Origin: Paenibacillus paeoniae
Lineage (GTDB): Bacteria; Bacillota; Bacilli; Paenibacillales; Paenibacillaceae
Length of the DNA: 64,000 nt
Assembly: GCF_003388735.1 (NCBI RefSeq)
Contig: NZ_QUBQ01000001.1
Coordinates: forward strand, 1,674,001-1,738,000
Direction of reading: 5' to 3'
The notes below the pieces were generated by a model. It saw nothing but the letters and a program-made list of their open reading frames with translations, was not told the DNA's origin and ran no database searches. This document shows positions 1 to 8,580 of this stretch, piece by piece (the stretch's first letter is position 1; each line of letters starts with the position of its first letter). The translations under genes and the position numbers were made by a program.

Positions 1-66
1 GAATGGACCAGTCTTGACCCGATTACAATCCTTCAGGGCAGTGATTACCGAGATTTATTAAAGTAA
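1..66 (+). CDS. C-terminal end of an unidentified protein
   Basis: Frame 1 is open from the window edge to a TAA at 64-66 and gives 21 residues ending in YRDLLK. This is probably the tail of a gene that begins before the window. Too little is visible to name it, and it could also be a chance open frame. Confidence 0.45.
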   Translation, partial: EWTSLDPITILQGSDYRDLLK

Positions 67-112
67 CATGGATATGGTATACTGGCATAGTAAAAGGGGA
101 GGTGCTTTACTG

Positions 113-196
113 ATGGAGAATCTCTTGGGATTGTCTGTGACTACTTTCACTCATGCAAAGCCATTATTGGAAAAGCGTTACTTTGTATGGGGTTAA
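113..196 (+). CDS. possible 27-residue peptide
   Basis: An ATG at 113 follows a strong ribosome binding site (GGGGAGGTG at about 97-105) and opens a 27-codon frame ending at TAA 194-196. A TATACT box at 78-83 could be a -10. The peptide resembles nothing I recognise, has no membrane segment and might be a relic. It is listed because of the ribosome site; whether it is translated is unknown. Confidence 0.25.
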   Translation: MENLLGLSVTTFTHAKPLLEKRYFVWG

Positions 197-273
197 ACTT
201 TTTTAAACGCTGAATAAGCTTTTCTAATCATTTGGCTTTGCACCTTATTCACCAAAATAAGGAGTGAAGCAAA

Positions 274-543
274 TTGAAATATTCAAATGCTAAAAATGTA
301 TTGCCTGAAAAGCTTATTATAGAGATTCAACAGTATGTCCAGGGAGAGACGATCTACATTCCTAAGCAGGAGAAGGAATTTCATCATTGGGGAAGCCTAA
401 GTGGCGGAAGACAGTGGTTGGATCAACGTAATGCCGCTATTCGATATGCATTTAGGAATGGCAGCAGTATTGAACAACTTGCTGAAGACTATTCGCTCTC
501 CATGGAAACGATTAAGAAAATGGTTTATTCGAAAAATAAGTAG
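274..543 (+). CDS. CD3324-like small helix-turn-helix protein
   Basis: The 89-residue product starts at TTG 274 behind AAGGAG (about 260-265). The C-terminal third (about 58-86) reads as a helix-turn-helix: a run like EQLAEDYSLSMETIKKMVY matches the Mor/CD3324 family of small Firmicute DNA-binding proteins. The conserved middle segment with WG, GG and R (WGSLSGGRQWL, about residues 39-49) is also typical of that family. Targets of the family are not established. The gene stands alone and is closed by a terminator three bases after its stop. Confidence 0.75.
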   Translation: MKYSNAKNVLPEKLIIEIQQYVQGETIYIPKQEKEFHHWGSLSGGRQWLDQRNAAIRYAFRNGSSIEQLAEDYSLSMETIKKMVYSKNK

Positions 544-545
544 CT

Positions 546-585
546 AACGGCACTGATGAGGTTAACTTCATCGGTGCCGTTTTTT
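546..585 (+). terminator. rho-independent terminator after the CD3324-like gene
   Basis: The inverted repeat AACGGCACTGATGA / TCATCGGTGCCGTT (one G-T wobble) is followed by a T run. Confidence 0.85.
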
Positions 586-740
586 ATGGCAAGAACATTT
601 CTAAGTCATGATTTACATTTAATTAGCTATTTGCGTTTTATAAAATGGAAGCAGGCGGATGCGTAGTCATACCGAAATTTTTGAAATCAATCCCAACGGG
701 GAATAATGAACCCATCACAAAATACGAGGAGTAGACAACG

Positions 741-1712
741 ATGAGCGAACAAAAAAGCAGAAGCAGACATCTGATCGATCAGGAGATTATTAGTGCGATT
801 GATTTAATACCGACGAGCGATCTTTCGGCGGATACGTTAGCAGAATCACGGGAAAATCAGTCCAAAACGATGCACCAAATGGATGTAACGGAGCTGTTCT
901 CTGTTACATTCGAGGAAAGAACGGTCCCTAGTTATTTTGGCGGACCCGATATTCACATAGAAATCATTAAACCCCTTAAACCCAAATACGATAAGATGCC
1001 GTTCTATTATTCGATTCATGGCGGTGGAATGGTTTTGGGCAGTCCAGTCGGTGATCGTAAAGGGAATGCGGCACTGGCAGAGCAACATGGTTTTTGCTGC
1101 GTATCCGTTTACTATCGTTTAGCGCCGGAGCATATTCAGCCAAGCCAACTGCAGGATTGTTATTCGGGCTTAAAATGGTGTATGGAGCAAGCCGAGGAAT
1201 TGGGCATAGATACGGGGAAAGTTGCTATTGGGGGCAGCAGTGCCGGCGGTGGATTAGCGGCTGGTCTAGCTCTATACATTCGTGATCAGAAGGAATTCGA
1301 CGTTCATCATCTAAGACTGCGCAGCCCAATGCTTGATGATCGTACAAGTATTTCACTAGATCATCCCTATGCTGGCGAATTTGTTTGGACCAAACGAAGC
1401 AATTATTTCGGCTGGAAATCGGTATTAGGGGATGAGCCGGGACAAGAGGGAACTAGCGAGTATTACGTTCCTGCGCGTGCAGCATCGTTGGCCGGTTTGC
1501 CATCCACTTATATCAGCATAGGCAGTATAGATTTGTTCATAGATGAGGCTATGCTGTTTGCGAAACAACTAGCTTTTGACGGTGTTTTGGTTGAACTGCA
1601 TGTATATCCTGGCTATCATCATTTGGCCCCTATGTTTCCGGATGCGCACTATTCTCAAGAAGGCGCCAAATCAAGCGCGTACGCCTTACTGAAGGCACTG
1701 GAGCTTAATTGA
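741..1712 (+). CDS. alpha/beta hydrolase, HSL-type esterase
   Basis: This 323-residue protein is a cytoplasmic carboxylester hydrolase of the hormone-sensitive-lipase (type IV) family. The oxyanion-hole motif HGGGM lies near residue 93 and the nucleophile elbow GGSSAGGG near 164-171. The catalytic Asp is probably in the SIDLFIDE stretch and the His in the YPGYHHLAP stretch near the C-terminus. The length is normal for the family. ATG 741 is preceded by ACGAGGAG at about 724-731. The gene is monocistronic, with a long leader and its own terminator. The natural substrate cannot be told from sequence. Confidence 0.9.
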   Translation: MSEQKSRSRHLIDQEIISAIDLIPTSDLSADTLAESRENQSKTMHQMDVTELFSVTFEERTVPSYFGGPDIHIEIIKPLKPKYDKMPFYYSIHGGGMVLGSPVGDRKGNAALAEQHGFCCVSVYYRLAPEHIQPSQLQDCYSGLKWCMEQAEELGIDTGKVAIGGSSAGGGLAAGLALYIRDQKEFDVHHLRLRSPMLDDRTSISLDHPYAGEFVWTKRSNYFGWKSVLGDEPGQEGTSEYYVPARAASLAGLPSTYISIGSIDLFIDEAMLFAKQLAFDGVLVELHVYPGYHHLAPMFPDAHYSQEGAKSSAYALLKALELN

Positions 1713-1750
1713 TGTCATCCAAGCCCGCTCATTGATTCGTACCGCAAGAA

Positions 1751-1816
1751 AGCGCCCGACCTTCAGCTGGATTTTATGAGGGATGTAGTTTCCCTCAGCT
1801 GAAGGTCGGGCTTTTT
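1751..1816 (+). terminator. terminator after the esterase gene
   Basis: A long stem pairs GCCCGACCTTCAGCTG with CAGCTGAAGGTCGGGC and is followed by TTTTT. Confidence 0.85.
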
Positions 1817-1952
1817 ACTCCTATTACACTTGAAGGTTCAGAGTTCACAACACAGATGGAATGAGCATCTCATTGCAAATTTAATCTCAATCCATTATTA
1901 TGGACAGTATATATCGACAATTGTTTTGGTACTGAGAAAGGAGGAGCGTGGG

Positions 1953-2429
1953 ATGCAGTTCTCCAAAAGCACAGACTATGCTCTGCATGCTTTAGTTCAT
2001 TTGGCACATTCTGATACATGCAATAACGTCGGAATCAAGGAGCTGTCTTCAACTCTGGGTGTATCTGATAGTTATTTATCCAAGATTATGTCCAAGCTCA
2101 GACAAGATGGAATCGTACGTGCTGTGCCAGGGGTGAACGGCGGTTATGAGCTTGCTCGACCAGCCGATCAGATTACATTCTTTGATGTAATCCAAGTGAT
2201 TGAAGGAAGACAGCAGCTATTCGAATGCTCGAATTCGAATTCGCAGCAGCATCAGTTGTTGGCGAAAGAGGAGCAGGAACAGAAACATAAAAGGACTAGC
2301 AATTGTATGATTGAGAACGTGATGATCGGTGCTGAACAATCTTTGCACCAATACTTACGTGAACATACGATTGGATCGATACTGGAGGAGTCTTTTAAGC
2401 GCTGCAGTCATGAGGAACACAAGAAGTGA
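1953..2429 (+). CDS. Rrf2-family transcriptional regulator
   Basis: This winged-helix repressor has 158 residues from ATG 1953, chosen because AAAGGAGGAGC (1937-1947) lies just upstream; the frame extends to 1830 but that start has no ribosome site. The opening MQFSKSTDYALHALVHLA and the helix-turn-helix segment ending in GGYELARP are diagnostic of Rrf2. Family members such as NsrR, IscR and CymR sense Fe-S clusters, NO or cysteine status. Two cysteines (in FECSN and NCMIE) fall in the region where cluster-binding members keep theirs, but the usual three-Cys pattern is not evident, so the signal is open. No linked target gene is visible. Confidence 0.85.
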   Translation: MQFSKSTDYALHALVHLAHSDTCNNVGIKELSSTLGVSDSYLSKIMSKLRQDGIVRAVPGVNGGYELARPADQITFFDVIQVIEGRQQLFECSNSNSQQHQLLAKEEQEQKHKRTSNCMIENVMIGAEQSLHQYLREHTIGSILEESFKRCSHEEHKK

Positions 2430-2523
2430 TGCGCTATTTGCGCACCTAATGATAGATGTTGTGAAAACCTATCGCAACTCAACGTGGAGACTATGTTCTG
2501 CTGAAGAGTATGTCTAGATCATA

Positions 2524-2560
2524 AAAGCAGTTCGTCCTCAGCCGAGGATGGGCTGCTTTT
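2524..2560 (+). terminator. terminator after the Rrf2 gene
   Basis: An AGCAG(TT)CGTCCTC stem pairs with GAGGATG(G)GCTGCT and is followed by TTTT. Confidence 0.8.
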
Positions 2561-2667
2561 GTTTGTGATGTAAGCTTTCCATGGCATAATGTTACAATAA
2601 CTCCTATACTATGATTAATGTACTTAACTATTGATCAGCTTAACTTGATCAACACAGGGGGAAGCAC

Positions 2668-3393
2668 ATGTATCGTATATTCATTATCGAGGATGATAGA
2701 AAAATTAGTGCTATCTTGAAGAGGACGATAGAGAAGTATGGTTATGAAGCCGCAACTGCATCACAATTCCGAGATATTATGCCGGAGTTAATAGCGTATG
2801 AGCCGCACTTGATCATATTGGATATTAATTTGCCTTATTTCGACGGCTATTATTGGTGCCGACAAATACGTATGAATTCTAACGTTCCGATCCTCTTCAT
2901 CTCCGCTCGAGCAGGAGAGATGGATCAGGTGATGGCGATCGAAAATGGCGGCGATGACTATATCACAAAACCAGTTCACTTGGATCTCTTCATTGCAAAA
3001 TTAAAAAGCGTTCTGAGAAGAGCTTATGGAGACTACTCAGCTTCAACTGGGCTTGCTGCATCACCAGAGAATGAATTGAATGTTCACGGTTTGAGATTGA
3101 ATCTAAGCCGCAATGAACTCGTCTATCACACACGTAAAGCCCAAATCTCCAAGAATGAGCAACTGCTCGTCGAATGCTTAATTAAGCAATATGGGAAAAC
3201 CGTCTCGCGTGACCAACTTCTTGGATCGCTCTGGAATCATGCGCAGTTTGTTGATGACAACACATTGACGGTCAATGTGGCACGCTTGCGAAAGAGGTTT
3301 GAAGAACTTGAGATTCCGAATGCAATCATGACCGTACGCGGATTAGGCTATAAATTGGTCCTTGAAGAAGAACAGAGAGAGCGCGGGATATGA
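2668..3393 (+). CDS. OmpR-family response regulator, BceR-like
   Basis: The 241-residue protein has a receiver domain (about 1-120) with acidic pocket EDD at 8-10, phospho-acceptor Asp in LIILDINLP (about residue 52) and the conserved Lys in YITKP. A winged-helix DNA-binding domain follows (about 140-235, ending TVRGLGYKL). The receiver resembles regulators paired with Bce-type antimicrobial-peptide sensors. Its stop overlaps the kinase start by ATGA, so the pair is translationally coupled. The expected target is the transporter remnant at 4.6-6.1 kb, whose promoter region begins after a terminator. Confidence 0.88.
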   Translation: MYRIFIIEDDRKISAILKRTIEKYGYEAATASQFRDIMPELIAYEPHLIILDINLPYFDGYYWCRQIRMNSNVPILFISARAGEMDQVMAIENGGDDYITKPVHLDLFIAKLKSVLRRAYGDYSASTGLAASPENELNVHGLRLNLSRNELVYHTRKAQISKNEQLLVECLIKQYGKTVSRDQLLGSLWNHAQFVDDNTLTVNVARLRKRFEELEIPNAIMTVRGLGYKLVLEEEQRERGI

Positions 3394-4469
3394 AAATACG
3401 AACAGCGGCAAGTTTCATTCGTGATCGCTTCATCTATATTCTGACAGGATTTGTGATAACGGGGCTCGGAGCGGGCCTCATGTTGCTTGAACATGCCCGG
3501 AATCCAGAATTTTTGGATCTACATGCACTGTATTACTTTATAGGCGCGTCTGCCGTTTTTATCGTACTCAGCCTTACTATTGACTATATACGGCAGCGGG
3601 AATATTATAAGCAAATTCTGAGCGCTATTGAGCGAGATAACGAAATTCAAACTGGAGCGATCGCACAGTCTGCTGTTACGGCTGAACAACAGTATATTGT
3701 CCGCTTGTTAGAACAACAGAGCAGCGCCTATCTGAATCAGCTTGGCGCGTATCAACGTAAACAGGAGCTGCATAATCATTTCGTACTGCAGTGGGTGCAT
3801 CATATGAAAACACCGTTGTCCGTAATCGATCTGCTCCTGCAAGAGGCGGCGATACAGCAGTCATTGTCTGAAGAAGAGCAACATGAATTAAACCTAAGTC
3901 TATTCGAAGAAGCTGATCGAATGAGCAAGGGTCTTGAGATGCTGCTGCATACGGCACGCCTCGAAAAGTTCGAAATGGATCTGCATTTGGTGAAATTGTC
4001 GTTACATGGTCTTATACATGAAGTGCTCATTACGCACAGACGTCTATGTGTTCGTCACCATGTCATCCCGCAAATCCACGGCGAGGCATCACCAGAAACG
4101 GATCGGAAGTGGATAACCGTCGTATTGAATCAAATTGTCAGCAACGCGATTAAATACAGCAAGGACAAGCAAGGGATAAAACCTCTTGTTTTCCATTTGG
4201 AGCAGCAAGACTCGGTCAGCAAGCTGATGATTACGGACAAGGGAAGCGGGATTGCGTCGCATGATCTGATGCGCATATTCGATCCTTTTTTCACAGGGGA
4301 AAATGGGCAAGTAGCTGGAGAATCAACGGGAATGGGACTTTACTTGGCCAAGCAAATATGCAGCAGACTTGGTCATGAGCTGACGGTTTCCTCTAAGCTT
4401 GGAGTGGGGACCACGGTTACTCTAACGTTTCCATCGAAAGGAATCCATATTTTGGATGGGAATAAATAA
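3390..4469 (+). CDS. intramembrane-sensing histidine kinase, BceS-like
   Basis: The protein has 359 residues with two N-terminal membrane helices (about 14-34 and 45-65) separated by only some ten residues, so there is no extracellular sensor domain. That is the layout of BceS-type kinases, which rely on a partner ABC transporter to detect peptides. The phospho-acceptor His sits in WVHHMKTPLSVIDLL (about residue 137), and the ATP-binding lobe shows an N box (NQIVSNAIKYS), DKGSGI and GMGLYLAK. It looks intact, yet its presumed partner transporter is damaged, so how it receives a signal is unclear. Confidence 0.88.
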   Translation: MKIRTAASFIRDRFIYILTGFVITGLGAGLMLLEHARNPEFLDLHALYYFIGASAVFIVLSLTIDYIRQREYYKQILSAIERDNEIQTGAIAQSAVTAEQQYIVRLLEQQSSAYLNQLGAYQRKQELHNHFVLQWVHHMKTPLSVIDLLLQEAAIQQSLSEEEQHELNLSLFEEADRMSKGLEMLLHTARLEKFEMDLHLVKLSLHGLIHEVLITHRRLCVRHHVIPQIHGEASPETDRKWITVVLNQIVSNAIKYSKDKQGIKPLVFHLEQQDSVSKLMITDKGSGIASHDLMRIFDPFFTGENGQVAGESTGMGLYLAKQICSRLGHELTVSSKLGVGTTVTLTFPSKGIHILDGNK

Positions 4470-4474
4470 TGCAA

Positions 4475-4517
4475 ACACGCTTTGTGACAATCTTGTCATG
4501 TTCGAAGCGTGCTTTTT
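4475..4517 (+). terminator. terminator after the BceRS-like pair
   Basis: An interrupted stem (ACACGCTT...TGACA / TGTCA...AAGCGTG) is followed by TTTTT. It separates the regulators from the transporter transcript. Confidence 0.7.
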
Positions 4518-4559
4518 GTTATATAAATCGATGGGTACAGGGGACGCTGCCCAGTATAC

Positions 4560-4588
4560 TTGACGTAGTTAAGATCTACAGGTTAATT
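4560..4588 (+). promoter_or_regulatory. candidate promoter of the transporter remnant operon
   Basis: TTGACG (4560-4565) and TTAATT (4583-4588) are separated by 17 bases. The position, just ahead of the ribosome site at 4591-4598, fits a target promoter of the upstream response regulator. The -10 match is weak. Confidence 0.4.
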
Positions 4589-4607
4589 GGAAGGAGGAAA
4601 TCATACA

Positions 4608-4754
4608 ATGTCTGTGCTAACCGCGCGAGGTCTTATCAATTTATATAGCTTCATAGAAAATATAATTAGTACAGCATGGGATGACATAGATTTGAAGAAA
4701 GAAGCTGGGTGTCGCGATGCCACTCCTAAGCGTATGAGGAGGGAATTTCGATGA
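4608..4754 (+). pseudogene. BceA-like ABC ATPase reduced to a 48-codon ORF
   Basis: Behind a near-perfect ribosome site (AAGGAGG, 4591-4597) an ATG opens 48 codons. The first 34 residues read like the start of a BceA-type ATPase: MSVLTARGLINLY, then DDIDLKKEAG, which in the family leads directly into the Walker A loop. Here the frame instead passes to a short basic tail ending MRREFR and stops at TGA 4752-4754, overlapping the permease start as ATGA. Walker A, signature and Walker B motifs are all absent. The likeliest history is a large internal deletion that left both gene ends and the coupling to the permease. The residual peptide may still be translated. Confidence 0.75.
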
Positions 4755-6106
4755 CTTTCCGTTCACTTGCGCTTAGCAATATTCGCGGCAACTTACGCTC
4801 GTACAGCGCTTTTTTTATGAGCAGCGTGTTCTCAGTGATGATCTTCTATATGTTTGCTGCGTTTGGCTTTCATCCAGAATTGACCGATAGCCAAGTGATC
4901 AGAGTTACCAGTGTAAGACAAGGGATGTGGTTCTGCCAGATCATTATCATCATGTTCTCGTTTCTTTTTGTACTTTATTCAAACACAGCCTTTCTCCAAT
5001 CGAGGAGTAAAGAATTCGGGCTTTTATCCTTATTAGGCATGACACGCATGCAGCTCCGCAAATTGATTGTAATCGAGAATATGGTTATCGCGGTTGCAGC
5101 GATTATTGCTGGTATCGGTATGGGCACATTTTTTAGCAAGCCATTTTTTATGACGCTCGCTGTCTTGCTGAAAATGAAAGACCCGATCACGGCTGTAATA
5201 TCGTTTCAGGCGCTTTGGATCACAGCTGTGAGCTTTCTCGTTCTGTTCACGCTTATTTCAATTTGGACGGTTGTTCAATTGGGCAATTCTACTATTGTTG
5301 ATTTACTAAAATCAGCCAACAAAACACATCGAGAAATAGCTTACTCACCATGGCTAGCCTTTTTTTCGATCCTAAGCCTAGCAGCTGCATATAGTATAGC
5401 TCTTATTTTAGATATGAATCATCTCGTTGTTCTCGCTGTGTTCATTCTATTCGCAACGATCATTGGTACGTATCTATTATTCACCCAGGCCAGTACTTGT
5501 ATGTTACGCTGGTTATCAAGGAATCCGAAGCTTTATTACCATCGTACCAATATGCTTGTATTGTCGCAGCTTGGCCATAAGCTGAAGGGAAATGCACGAA
5601 TTCTGTTCATGGCAACGATTCTAAGCGCAGTCCTTTTAACGGTATCGGGTACGATTTACATGTTAGTACTTGCGGTTCAAATCGATGAGATTCAGACGCA
5701 GTACTCGGATGCGCAAGGGCTTCTGGCTCTAACTCTGTTTATAGGCATGTTGATTAGTCTGCTGTTCTTCATCGCTGCTGGGAGTATGATTTACTTTAAG
5801 TTATTCACGGACTTGCAGCAGGATCAAGCGCATTATCAGGCACTAAGTCGAATTGGGGTAACGCCGTTCGAACTTCGCAAGATTATCGTAACAGAGATCG
5901 GTGTTCTATTCTTTGCACCATGCCTTGTCGGTATCGTCCATGCTTTAGTCGCACTTAAAGCATTGAATAACCTGCTCATGGTATCCAACTGGCTCTATTC
6001 GTTTGTCATTATAGGCATTTATGTGATTATGCAGGTGATTTACTTTCTTGTGGCCTGCAATAGCTATATGAGAAGTATTCATTTAAGCAAAGGGGAGCGA
6101 TTATGA
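4751..6106 (+). CDS. BceB-like FtsX-fold permease lacking the extracellular domain
   Basis: The start LALSNIRGNLRSYSAFFMSS and the end of the protein are typical of BceB permeases, which have ten membrane helices and a large extracellular domain of roughly 200 residues between helices VII and VIII. This protein has only 451 residues rather than about 650. After helix VII (about 285-308) only a short linker (about 309-322) precedes helix VIII (IGMLISLLFFIAAGSMIYF). The peptide-binding domain therefore appears to be gone, cleanly and in frame. With the ATPase gene also collapsed, transport is unlikely; a remaining role with the kinase is possible. It overlaps the serine hydrolase start by four bases. 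Confidence 0.85.
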   Translation: MTFRSLALSNIRGNLRSYSAFFMSSVFSVMIFYMFAAFGFHPELTDSQVIRVTSVRQGMWFCQIIIIMFSFLFVLYSNTAFLQSRSKEFGLLSLLGMTRMQLRKLIVIENMVIAVAAIIAGIGMGTFFSKPFFMTLAVLLKMKDPITAVISFQALWITAVSFLVLFTLISIWTVVQLGNSTIVDLLKSANKTHREIAYSPWLAFFSILSLAAAYSIALILDMNHLVVLAVFILFATIIGTYLLFTQASTCMLRWLSRNPKLYYHRTNMLVLSQLGHKLKGNARILFMATILSAVLLTVSGTIYMLVLAVQIDEIQTQYSDAQGLLALTLFIGMLISLLFFIAAGSMIYFKLFTDLQQDQAHYQALSRIGVTPFELRKIIVTEIGVLFFAPCLVGIVHALVALKALNNLLMVSNWLYSFVIIGIYVIMQVIYFLVACNSYMRSIHLSKGERL

Positions 6107-7617
6107 AAAGTTCAGTATTTATGCGATTCATGCTCATAGCTGTGTTTTTAGTTGTGAGTGCTGTAGCGCCAGACATTGCAAGTGCAGACACAAGTGCTCG
6201 TATTCAACAAATCGAACTATTTATAGAGGAACAACGAGAATTAAGCAGCACGCCAGGAATATCGCTCGTCATCGTAGAAAAAGGGGAGACGGTCTTTCAG
6301 AGAGGATTCGGATATGCAGATCTATCGTCGAAAGAAAAAGTAACATCCGAAACGTTATTCGAGATGGGATCGACTTCCAAAGCATTCACAGGGCTTGCGA
6401 TTCTGCAATTGGAGAAGGAAGGGCTGTTACAGCGATCTGATGATGTTGAGAAGTACATTCCTTGGTTAAAATTATTACACCAGGGCGAGCCCCAATCCAT
6501 AACCATCGAGCAGCTTCTACATCATACAAGCGGGATTCCTTCGAATTCAATTACACGAATCCCGGAGAGCAATGCAGACGACGCTCTGGAATTGACCGTA
6601 AGGACATTATTGGAGGAGCCGCTTAACCGGAAGCCTGGCCGTTCCTTCGAATATGCCACCATTAATTATGATGTACTGGGACTTGTCATCGAGATCGTTA
6701 CCAAGACGCCTTACGATGTATATATGAAGGAGCAGGTGTTCGAGCCCTTGGGGATGACTAGTACATTTGCTGGACGGCATCAAGTACAATCCAGCAATAT
6801 GGCATCTGGATACAAGATCGGATTTAAGCAAGCACAACCTTACAAGGCTCCCATCTATCGGGGCAATATACCCGCTGGTTATATCATCAGCAATTCGAAT
6901 GATATTGCCAAATGGATGAACGTTCAGCTGGGTTACGATCCGAACAACGCAGTCGACCAAGAGATTATCCGTGCATCCCATATTCCGGATCTGACCATAG
7001 CGTCATTTGATCAAGATACGTACTACGCAAGCGGTTGGGAAATTATGGGGAAGAGCAATCAAAGCTATATACTCCATGCGGGGCAGAATCCTAATTTCAC
7101 TTCTTACTTCATTATGAACCCTGATGAACAGGTTGGTATTGCTGTCTTATCCAATATGAATACAAGCCATACGACGGCCATAGGTCAAGGTGTAATGTTG
7201 TTATGGGAAGGGAAGAAGATAACAAACACTTATACGGACCCTTATCAAAGGCTGGATCAAATCTTGACGATTGTTTGCATGATCGGTGCAGGGCTTGGGA
7301 CCATTTTCTTCGTATCCACGCTGTTATTAGTGAAGAAGCTCGTTTCCAGACAACGTATTAGAGCACCACTGCAAGGCAAGAGATTGTTTTTGCTACTCTT
7401 ACATACGTTGATTGTGGCTGGAGTATGGACGGTGACGATCATGCTGCCGACAATATTATTAGGAGGCTCGACATGGTCATTTACTTTCGTATGGGCGCCG
7501 ACTTCTATCAAAGTAATGCTGTATGGAGTAATTGCGATCAGCTTTATCTACTATATTCTAGGTTTATTGCTCTGTCTCACAAGGAAATCGGATACAGGAT
7601 CAAAACCTCGCCTTTAA
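6103..7617 (+). CDS. membrane-anchored serine hydrolase of the beta-lactamase/PBP4* family
   Basis: The 504-residue protein has a signal peptide (cleavage plausible after IASA, residue 28), a class C beta-lactamase/D,D-peptidase fold, and three membrane helices at the C-terminus (about 385-500). The SxxK motif is S90-T-S-K93. The second motif, normally YxN, reads Y184-A-T, and the third is HAG near 327. The catalytic domain faces outward, where it could act on peptidoglycan, a peptide antibiotic or an ester. It is coupled by ATGA overlap to the damaged Bce-type permease. The Thr in place of the Asn of motif two is uncommon but occurs in some non-lactamase esterase relatives. Confidence 0.85.
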   Translation: MKSSVFMRFMLIAVFLVVSAVAPDIASADTSARIQQIELFIEEQRELSSTPGISLVIVEKGETVFQRGFGYADLSSKEKVTSETLFEMGSTSKAFTGLAILQLEKEGLLQRSDDVEKYIPWLKLLHQGEPQSITIEQLLHHTSGIPSNSITRIPESNADDALELTVRTLLEEPLNRKPGRSFEYATINYDVLGLVIEIVTKTPYDVYMKEQVFEPLGMTSTFAGRHQVQSSNMASGYKIGFKQAQPYKAPIYRGNIPAGYIISNSNDIAKWMNVQLGYDPNNAVDQEIIRASHIPDLTIASFDQDTYYASGWEIMGKSNQSYILHAGQNPNFTSYFIMNPDEQVGIAVLSNMNTSHTTAIGQGVMLLWEGKKITNTYTDPYQRLDQILTIVCMIGAGLGTIFFVSTLLLVKKLVSRQRIRAPLQGKRLFLLLLHTLIVAGVWTVTIMLPTILLGGSTWSFTFVWAPTSIKVMLYGVIAISFIYYILGLLLCLTRKSDTGSKPRL

Positions 7618-7823
7618 GTTAACGATTGTGCTACGTGATACACTAATACATTTTTCTGCTTCCATGGCACACGATGAGAATGAAAGCAGCCCGGAACGTT
7701 CGAACCAGTGCCATGTAAGCAGGCGATATTAGCGGCGTTATCGCGTTAATGCAGCGATCGGCACCCCTAAGCAGAGCAGGGGGATCAGCAATATCTTCAT
7801 CAGTAATACGTATTTGACATCAC

Positions 7824-8171
7824 TTACGCTGCTGTCGACGTGGCTTTCTCATTGCCCTTGGAAGTATTTAATATGAATAGCCCGATGATGATAACTGCAA
7901 CCCCGGCTAATTTTAGCAGTGAAGTCGACTCTTGAAAAAAAGTGATTCCAATAAGTACTGTAAGCGCTGTTCCGGCCCCTGCCCAAGTTGCGTACGCTTT
8001 AGATAGCGCTATGGTTCTCATTGTTATCGATAGGAAGATAAATGCTACTAGATAGCCACTCAAAGAAGCGATGGTTGGTAGGAGAAGGCTAAATCCTTCG
8101 GAAACCTTAAGCATCGATGCTGCGAATGCTTCAATTAGAATAGAAATCGTTAAATATATATATCCTCTCAT
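7824..8171 (-). CDS. SMR-family multidrug efflux subunit (second of pair)
   Basis: This 115-residue four-helix protein belongs to the small multidrug resistance family. The essential membrane Glu is in SILIEAFAASMLK (helix 1, about residue 13) and the YATWAGAGTALT signature is in helix 3. It starts behind AAAGGAGG and lies 18 bases downstream of another SMR gene. Such pairs (EbrAB, YkkCD) usually work as heterodimers that exchange protons for cationic drugs. The hydrophilic tail after helix 4 (SKGNEKATSTAA) is longer than in its partner, which helps fix opposite topology in paired SMR proteins. Confidence 0.88.
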   Translation of the reverse strand: MRGYIYLTISILIEAFAASMLKVSEGFSLLLPTIASLSGYLVAFIFLSITMRTIALSKAYATWAGAGTALTVLIGITFFQESTSLLKLAGVAVIIIGLFILNTSKGNEKATSTAA

Positions 8172-8189
8172 GATGTCTTATTACCTCCT

Positions 8190-8504
8190 TTATTTTGCTG
8201 CATTTAGCAGGACAAGTCCGACGATCAAAATTGCAATTCCGAGTACACCTTTTTTGTTCAGAGATTCTTTAAAAAGGAGAACTCCCATTACTGCAGTTAG
8301 AATTGTTCCTGCCGCACTCCATGTCGCATAGACAAGTCCAAGGGGCAGTGTCTTCAATACGATGGATACTAAGTAAAAAGATAGAAAATAGCCAACAAGA
8401 GTACCTGTCGTCGGTGCTATCTTTCTAAAGCCATTTGACGCTTTCAGCATGGTGGAACCAAAAACCTCTAAAACGATAGATACTCCTAAGAGTAGATAAG
8501 CCAT
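8190..8504 (-). CDS. SMR-family multidrug efflux subunit (first of pair)
   Basis: The protein has 104 residues from ATG 8504, chosen because AAGGAAGTG lies just upstream and because MAYLLLGVSIVLEVFG is the normal SMR beginning; the open frame continues upstream to 8684 without family resemblance. The critical Glu is at residue 13 (VLEVFGSTMLK), and YATWSAAGT marks helix 3. It is the middle gene of a MarR-SMR-SMR operon read leftwards. Confidence 0.88.
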   Translation of the reverse strand: MAYLLLGVSIVLEVFGSTMLKASNGFRKIAPTTGTLVGYFLSFYLVSIVLKTLPLGLVYATWSAAGTILTAVMGVLLFKESLNKKGVLGIAILIVGLVLLNAAK

Positions 8505-8580
8505 AATGATCACTTCCTTATACGTAATAAATGAAGCAGGACAAGCTCGACAAGTAAGTTTTGAATCCATTTTTGTCGTT

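Noticed and set aside
7708..7823. Leftward 20-codon hydrophobic frame just after the SMR pair
   Set aside because: It has no clear ribosome site and is short; it could be a tiny membrane peptide but support is too thin to list as a gene.
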